Translations under genes and position numbers: made by a program
Assembly (NCBI GenBank): GCA_934183045.1
Contig: CAKPRW010000051.1
Location: 1-11,045 of the forward strand
Source: an uncultured Clostridia bacterium
GTDB lineage: Bacteria > Bacillota > Clostridia > TANB77 > CAG-508
Reading direction: 5' to 3'
DNA: 11,045 nucleotides
Notes under the pieces: generated by a model
Seen by the model: the letters and a program-made list of their open reading frames with translations, nothing else
Database searches by the model: none
Told to the model about the DNA's origin: nothing
Shown here: positions 7,256 through 11,045 of the stretch, one piece after another
Layout of the letters: each line of letters begins with the position of its first letter
How positions within the stretch are numbered: position 1 is the first letter of the stretch

Positions 7256-7991
7256 ATGATAAAAGCTTATGCTAAGTCAGATATTGGTAAAGTTAGAGAA
7301 ATAAATGAAGATTCATATTATATATCTGATTCATTAGATGAAGTGCAATTATATATGTTAGCTGATGGAATGGGAGGATATAATGGAGGAGAGATAGCAA
7401 GTAATCTTGCGATTCAATCAGCAAAAAGTTATATTGAAAATAATTTTAAAGAAATAGAAAAAGATAAAGATAGCATAATTCAATTAGTAGCAAGTAGTAT
7501 GGAATATGCCAATATGGTAGTGTATGAAAAGGCACAGGAAAATAAAGAATTAGAAGGAATGGGTACTACTTTAGAAATATGTTTAATATATAATAATAGA
7601 GCGTTTATTGGTCATGTAGGAGATAGTAGAATATATAGAATAAGAAAAGAGTTTATGAGAAAATTAACACAAGACCATAGTTATGTTCAAAAATTAGTAA
7701 AAGATGGGACAATAACAAAAGAAGAAGCGGTACATCATCCACAAAAAAATATGCTTATGAAAGCACTTCGGATGTAATGCTTTCGTTGAACCTGATGTTA
7801 TGGTAAAAGGATTCTTAAAAGATGATATTTTAATAATGTGTTCAGATGGATTATCAAATTTAGTGCCACAAGAAGAAATGTTTAGATTAGCTAAGAAAAA
7901 TATAGAATTAGCATCAAAAGAGTTAGTAAAGATAGCGAATGATAATGGGGGATATGATAATATAACAGTTATTGTTATCAAAAACATATAA
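7256..7991 (+). CDS. prpC: PP2C-family Ser/Thr phosphatase Stp/PrpC, interrupted by a +1 frameshift
   Basis: Metal-dependent protein phosphatase that reverses phosphorylation by the PASTA kinase encoded next to it. The first part (7256-7777, 173 residues) has REINEDS at 14-20, the metal site ADGMGG at 36-41, GMGTT at 101-105, GHVGDSR at 119-125 and LTQDHSYVQ at 137-145. It reaches HPQKNMLMKAL at 161-171 and then runs into a TAA (7775-7777) after two wrong codons. Skipping base C7769 gives Leu171 followed by GCNAFVEPDV and continues in the frame ending at 7991, with SDGLS (metal Asp near 197) and GGYDNIT (metal Asp near 234). The joined product is 244 residues, close to the usual 240-255. The truncated 173-residue form lacks two metal-binding Asp and should be inactive. 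The ATG at 7800 has no ribosome-binding site, so the second part is not a separate gene. The start at 7256 follows AGAGAGGTG. Mutation, sequence error and programmed shift are all possible. Confidence 0.9.
7766..7772 (+). other. +1 frameshift point in prpC (CTT-C-GGA)
   Basis: In the zero frame this reads CTT CGG A, then TGT AA with a stop at 7775. Reading CTT, skipping C7769 and reading GGA restores the conserved Ala-Leu-Gly of PP2C phosphatases and the whole downstream domain. There is no homopolymer at the site; the nearest is A7 at 7743-7749, and the protein is still in the correct frame after it. CTT is the slip codon of the RF2 and Ty1 +1 sites, and the next zero-frame codon CGG is very rare in this AT-rich sequence. 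No RF2-like internal Shine-Dalgarno lies just upstream. Confidence 0.75.
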
Positions 7992-8028
7992 CAATCTACG
8001 TATAAACACATATTAAGGGGAGATAAAT

Positions 8029-10026
8029 ATGAATTTAGAAGGTAAGTTATTAGGGAATAGATATGAGATAATAAAAAATATAGGTAATGGTGGGATGGCT
8101 ACCGTATATAAAGCCGAAGACAAAGTCCTAAAAAGAAATGTAGCAGTAAAAATATTAAGAGATGAATTTACGACAGATGATGAGTTTATTAAGAGATTTG
8201 AAGGAGAAGCTCAATCAGCAGCAAGATTAACTCATGCAAATATTGTTTCAATTTATGATGTTGGAGTAGAAGGTAATTTATATTATATTGTTATGGAATT
8301 AATACAAGGAAAGACTTTAAAAGAAATTATTTTAGAAGAACATGGACCACTACCATGGAAATGGTCTATAAATGTAGCTATTCAAATAGCATCAGCATTA
8401 GAAATGGCTCATAAAAATAATATTGTTCATAGAGATATTAAACCACATAACATTATAATTACAGAGGATGGAGTTGCAAAAGTAACAGATTTTGGTATAG
8501 CAAAAGCAGTATCAAATTCTACAATTACAGCTTTTGGAACTACAATTGGATCTGTTCACTATTTTTCACCTGAACACGCAAGAGGTGGATTTACAGATGC
8601 TAAATCAGATATTTATTCTTTAGGAGTTGTAATGTATGAAATGGTAACAGGAAAAGTTCCATTTGATGCTGATACACCAGTATCTGTAGCATTAAAACAT
8701 ATGCAAGAAGATCCAAAAGAACCAATAGAAGTAAATCCAGATGTACCAAATGCTATTAATCAAATTATAATGAAAGCTCTACAAAAAGATAGTACATTAA
8801 GATATCAAACAGCAACAGAAATGTTAATGGATTTAAAAAGAGCATTAAAAAATCCGGATGGTGATTTTGTAGAAGAAGAATATGATCCAACTGCTATGAC
8901 TCAAAAAATTGATACAAGAATGTATGGAGATATAGATGAGGACGACAAGCCAAAAAATAAAAAAGGAAAAAAAGACGGAAAACTAAAGAGTTTTATAAAA
9001 CAACATAAAGTTTTAAGCAGTATCATAGGATTAATATTATTGTTTGTCTTAAGTTTAGTAGGAACAATGATAGTTTTTGATGTTATAAATCCACCAGAAG
9101 TATCTATGCCAAATGTTGTAGGATTATCTCAAGATGAAGCTAAACAAGAAATAGAGGATGCAAAACTAAAATTTGAAGTAGATAAAGAAGAATATAATAA
9201 AGATGTTCCAGAAGGATATGTTATATCACAAAATCCTTCATATGTAGAAAATTACAATAAAGTAAAACAGGGAAGTACTGTAAAAGTAGTAATAAGTAAG
9301 GGACAGGAAAAAACTACAGTTCCAAAAGTTGTTGGAATGGAAAAAGAAGAAGCTATAAAAGCATTAGAAGATGCAAACTTAAAGGCAGAAGTTGTTGAAG
9401 AAACAAGCAAGAAAGTTGAAGAAGGATATGTAATTAGTCAAGAAACAGATGCAAATACAGATGCCTATGCAGGAGATACTGTGAAAATACATGTAAGTAT
9501 TGGAACAGGAATAAAACAAGTTACTATGATAAGTGTAATAGGACAAACAGAAGCAACAGCTAAAAAGACTTTAGAAGATTTAGGACTAAAAGTTAATATT
9601 TCATATGAAGAAAATACATCAAAAGAAAACGGAGTTGTATTAAAACAAAGTTTAGATTCTGGTAAAGAAGTTGATGAAGGTACATCAGTAACAATTACAG
9701 TAAATAAAGTTGCAGAAAATAAAACAGCTAATATATCAATAGATGTAAAATCAATTACAGGAGGATATAAAGAAGAAACAACAAATACTAATAATACAGC
9801 TACTGAGACAACAAGTACAGCTAAAACTGTTAATATAACAATTAAATCAGGAGGTACAACATTGTGGTCAGATTCTGGAGTTGACAAAAATACAACAAAG
9901 AGTGCTTCAATTACAGGTAAGGGATCTATGGATTTGACAGTAACTTTAACAGATTCAAATGGTGGAAATTGGACTAGACAATTATCTATCAATTTAAATA
10001 ATGAAACTTCAAAAACGGTTAAATAA
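8029..10026 (+). CDS. prkC: PASTA-domain Ser/Thr protein kinase PrkC/Stk
   Basis: Membrane Hanks-type kinase that senses peptidoglycan fragments or lipid II and phosphorylates cell-wall, division and translation proteins. The 665 residues are near the B. subtilis length (648). Kinase domain about 10-275: glycine loop GNGGMATVY (19-27), Lys41 in AVK, probable helix-C Glu60, catalytic HRDIKPHN (134-141), DFG (154-156), Thr-containing activation loop ending SPE (180-182). A Lys-rich juxtamembrane stretch (about 306-327) precedes one membrane span (about 328-350), so the C-terminal part is outside. Three PASTA repeats follow at about 355-424, 425-493 and 494-560; the third is the most divergent. 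A Thr/Asn-rich linker (about 581-600) and a final beta-rich domain of about 65 residues resemble the Ig-like end of Bacillus PrkC. The Shine-Dalgarno AAGGGGAG (8015-8022) lies 37 bases or less after the phosphatase stop, as expected for co-transcription. If the phosphatase is really broken, the kinase would lack its usual antagonist. Confidence 0.97.
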   Translation: MNLEGKLLGNRYEIIKNIGNGGMATVYKAEDKVLKRNVAVKILRDEFTTDDEFIKRFEGEAQSAARLTHANIVSIYDVGVEGNLYYIVMELIQGKTLKEIILEEHGPLPWKWSINVAIQIASALEMAHKNNIVHRDIKPHNIIITEDGVAKVTDFGIAKAVSNSTITAFGTTIGSVHYFSPEHARGGFTDAKSDIYSLGVVMYEMVTGKVPFDADTPVSVALKHMQEDPKEPIEVNPDVPNAINQIIMKALQKDSTLRYQTATEMLMDLKRALKNPDGDFVEEEYDPTAMTQKIDTRMYGDIDEDDKPKNKKGKKDGKLKSFIKQHKVLSSIIGLILLFVLSLVGTMIVFDVINPPEVSMPNVVGLSQDEAKQEIEDAKLKFEVDKEEYNKDVPEGYVISQNPSYVENYNKVKQGSTVKVVISKGQEKTTVPKVVGMEKEEAIKALEDANLKAEVVEETSKKVEEGYVISQETDANTDAYAGDTVKIHVSIGTGIKQVTMISVIGQTEATAKKTLEDLGLKVNISYEENTSKENGVVLKQSLDSGKEVDEGTSVTITVNKVAENKTANISIDVKSITGGYKEETTNTNNTATETTSTAKTVNITIKSGGTTLWSDSGVDKNTTKSASITGKGSMDLTVTLTDSNGGNWTRQLSINLNNETSKTVK

Positions 10027-10038
10027 CATAAAAAAATA

Positions 10039-10062
10039 AGGGAACGAGATTTATCGTTCCCT
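10039..10062 (-). terminator. Hairpin between prkC and rsgA, terminator-like only on the minus strand
   Basis: A perfect 9-bp stem AGGGAACGA (10039-10047) with TCGTTCCCT (10054-10062) closes a 6-nt loop. On the plus strand it is followed by ATAAAATTAAAGG, with no T-run, so it should not stop the operon; it may tune or stabilise the mRNA. On the minus strand the stem is followed by TATTTTTTT, the form of an intrinsic terminator, though no minus-strand gene lies nearby. The hairpin is certain, its direction of action is inferred. Confidence 0.6.
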
Positions 10063-10082
10063 ATAAAATTAAAGGAGAGTAA

Positions 10083-10967
10083 ATGCAAGGATTAATAATA
10101 GAAAATATTGCAAATTTATATTATATTGAATCAGATAATAAAATATACGAAGCTACAGCTAGGGGAAAATTTAAAAAAGATGAAATAACTCCAGTAGTTG
10201 GAGATAATGTAGAAATTGATGTGATAGATGAAACAAATAAAAAAGCTGTAATAGATGAAATACAAAATAGAAATGTGTATGTAAAAAGACCTAAACTTGC
10301 TAATATAACGCAAATAATATTTGTAGTATCTAGTAAAGATCCAAAACCAGATTTACTAATGTTAGATAAACAATTGGTATTTGCTGAATGGCTAGGAATA
10401 AAAGCTGTTATTGTACTTAATAAGACAGATTTAGACGAAGAAGAAAAATTTAAAGATATAAAAAAAGTATATCAAGATATAGGATATAAAATTATCGAAA
10501 CACAAGCAAAAGAAAAAAAGGGAATAGATGAACTGAAAAATATTTTAAAAGATAATATTAATGCTTTTTCAGGAAATTCTGGAGTAGGAAAATCAACTTT
10601 AATAAATGGAATATTCAATAAAGAAGTTACAGAAGAAGGAGAAATAAGTAAGAAAAATAAAAGAGGTAAAAATACTACAACGGCAATTAAATTATATAAG
10701 ATAGATGAAAATACATATATTGCTGATACTCCAGGTTTTTCTACATTTGATATATCAGAAATAGAAAGTAACGATTTAGCTAATTATTTTATAGAATTTC
10801 AAGAGAATATAAAAAATTGCGAATTTGTTGGATGCACTCATATAAAAGAAGAAAATTGTGGGATAAAAATGGCTATAAAACAGGGGAAAATTAAACAGGA
10901 AAGATATGATAGATTTTGTAAGATATATACAGAATTAAAAGAAAAGGAGGAACATAAAAAATGGTAG
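10083..10967 (+). CDS. rsgA: Ribosome small subunit-dependent GTPase A
   Basis: Circularly permuted GTPase that checks and releases late 30S ribosome assembly intermediates; cytoplasmic. The 294 residues match the short Firmicute form (B. subtilis 298). An N-terminal OB-fold (about 1-68) precedes the GTPase, whose motifs appear in permuted order: G4 NKTD (113-116), G1 GNSGVGKS (164-171), switch I/G2 RGKNTTT (194-200), G3 DTPGFS (215-220). The C-terminal zinc-binding knuckle is Cys246, Cys251, His253 and Cys259 (C-x4-C-x-H-x5-C), followed by a helical end. At 197 an Asn replaces the His usually present before the G2 Thr residues. Shine-Dalgarno AAAGGAGAG (10071-10079) fixes the start. It lies third in the phosphatase-kinase-rsgA-rpe operon, 56 bases after prkC with a hairpin between, and overlaps rpe by 7 bases. 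In Bacillus the kinase phosphorylates RsgA, a plausible reason for the linkage. Confidence 0.96.
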   Translation: MQGLIIENIANLYYIESDNKIYEATARGKFKKDEITPVVGDNVEIDVIDETNKKAVIDEIQNRNVYVKRPKLANITQIIFVVSSKDPKPDLLMLDKQLVFAEWLGIKAVIVLNKTDLDEEEKFKDIKKVYQDIGYKIIETQAKEKKGIDELKNILKDNINAFSGNSGVGKSTLINGIFNKEVTEEGEISKKNKRGKNTTTAIKLYKIDENTYIADTPGFSTFDISEIESNDLANYFIEFQENIKNCEFVGCTHIKEENCGIKMAIKQGKIKQERYDRFCKIYTELKEKEEHKKW

Positions 10968-11045
10968 AAATTTCAACATCAATACTTTCAGTAAAAAAAG
11001 GAGAAGAATCAAAAACATTTCTTGAATTAGAAGCGTCAAAAACAG
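10961..11045 (+). CDS. rpe: Ribulose-phosphate 3-epimerase, N-terminal fragment cut by the window end
   Basis: Only 28 codons are visible. They begin MVEISTSILSVKKGEE and continue TFLELEASKT, which fits the first strand and helix of Rpe (consensus begins like xxIAPSILSAD, with the Ser of SILS in the phosphate/active-site strand). Rpe interconverts ribulose 5-phosphate and xylulose 5-phosphate in the pentose phosphate pathway. The assignment rests on the SILS motif plus position: rpe follows rsgA in the conserved Firmicute cluster. AGGAGG (10945-10950) lies ten bases before the ATG, and the start overlaps the rsgA stop, which suggests coupled translation. The sequence after SILS (VKKGEESK instead of ADFANLGE) is of the divergent clostridial kind. 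The rest is outside the window. Confidence 0.82.
   Translation, partial: MVEISTSILSVKKGEESKTFLELEASKT

Noticed and set aside
7735..7770. RF2-type programmed frameshift with an upstream Shine-Dalgarno stimulator
   Set aside because: The bases before the CTT are A-rich with no AGGGGG-like element, so the specific RF2 mechanism is not supported; only the slip codon and rare next codon resemble it.
7800..7991. A separate small gene of 63 residues after the phosphatase
   Set aside because: It has no ribosome-binding site and its sequence is the missing C-terminal part of the phosphatase with the SDGLS and DNIT metal motifs.
9465..10088. Minus-strand open frame of 207 codons over the prkC end
   Set aside because: It is antisense to the well-supported PASTA and C-terminal domains, has no recognisable domain, and runs across the prkC-rsgA gap only by lack of stops.
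1..11045. CRISPR array, tRNA or rRNA genes, insertion sequence or phage genes
   Set aside because: No regularly spaced repeats, no cloverleaf or rRNA-like conserved stretch and no transposase or integrase motif was seen on either strand.

Overview
The window is AT-rich and uses A/T-ending codons almost throughout (AGA for Arg, TTA for Leu, ATA/ATT for Ile), with purine-rich Shine-Dalgarno sites and TTGACA/TATAAT-type promoters. Gene content and order point to a low-GC Firmicute, most likely an anaerobic Clostridia-class bacterium. The best taxonomic clue is the order PP2C phosphatase - PASTA Ser/Thr kinase - RsgA - Rpe, which matches the prpC-prkC-rsgA-rpe cluster of Bacillus and Clostridia. 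I cannot name a species.

Layout. (1) Bases 2-1483 are the 3' two-thirds of clpC, closed by a clear intrinsic terminator at 1522-1562. (2) An A/T-only inverted repeat and an extended -10 promoter precede dxs (1686-3563). dxs overlaps by 4 bases an S4-domain RNA-binding gene of the YlmH type (3560-4363). (3) The gap 4364-4729 holds a decayed histidine-phosphatase gene (N- and C-terminal ends kept in different frames, the middle gone) and a long hairpin that can terminate transcription from both sides. (4) mutS2 lies on the minus strand (7084-4730) with a near-consensus promoter. (5) A divergent promoter drives stp/prpC (7256-7991), prkC (8029-10026), rsgA (10083-10967) and rpe (10961 to the window end).

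Function. The right-hand operon pairs a membrane PASTA kinase, which senses cell-wall signals, with its antagonist phosphatase, followed by a small-subunit ribosome assembly GTPase and a pentose-phosphate enzyme. The left part holds proteolysis (ClpC) and isoprenoid precursor synthesis (Dxs). YlmH and MutS2, whose homologues act on stalled or collided ribosomes, converge in the middle.

The window is mostly conserved housekeeping sequence and I see no clearly new defence or mobile system. The main point of interest is the phosphatase gene: it is split by a single extra base exactly at its conserved Ala-Leu-Gly motif, at CTT-C-GGA, where the zero-frame codon after CTT is the rare CGG. That is either a recent inactivating mutation, a sequence error, or a candidate +1 frameshift site. 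Secondary points are an abrupt base-composition switch at the dxs/ylmH junction, degenerate catalytic motifs in the MutS2 Smr domain and in RsgA switch I, and a terminator-like hairpin facing the wrong way between prkC and rsgA.
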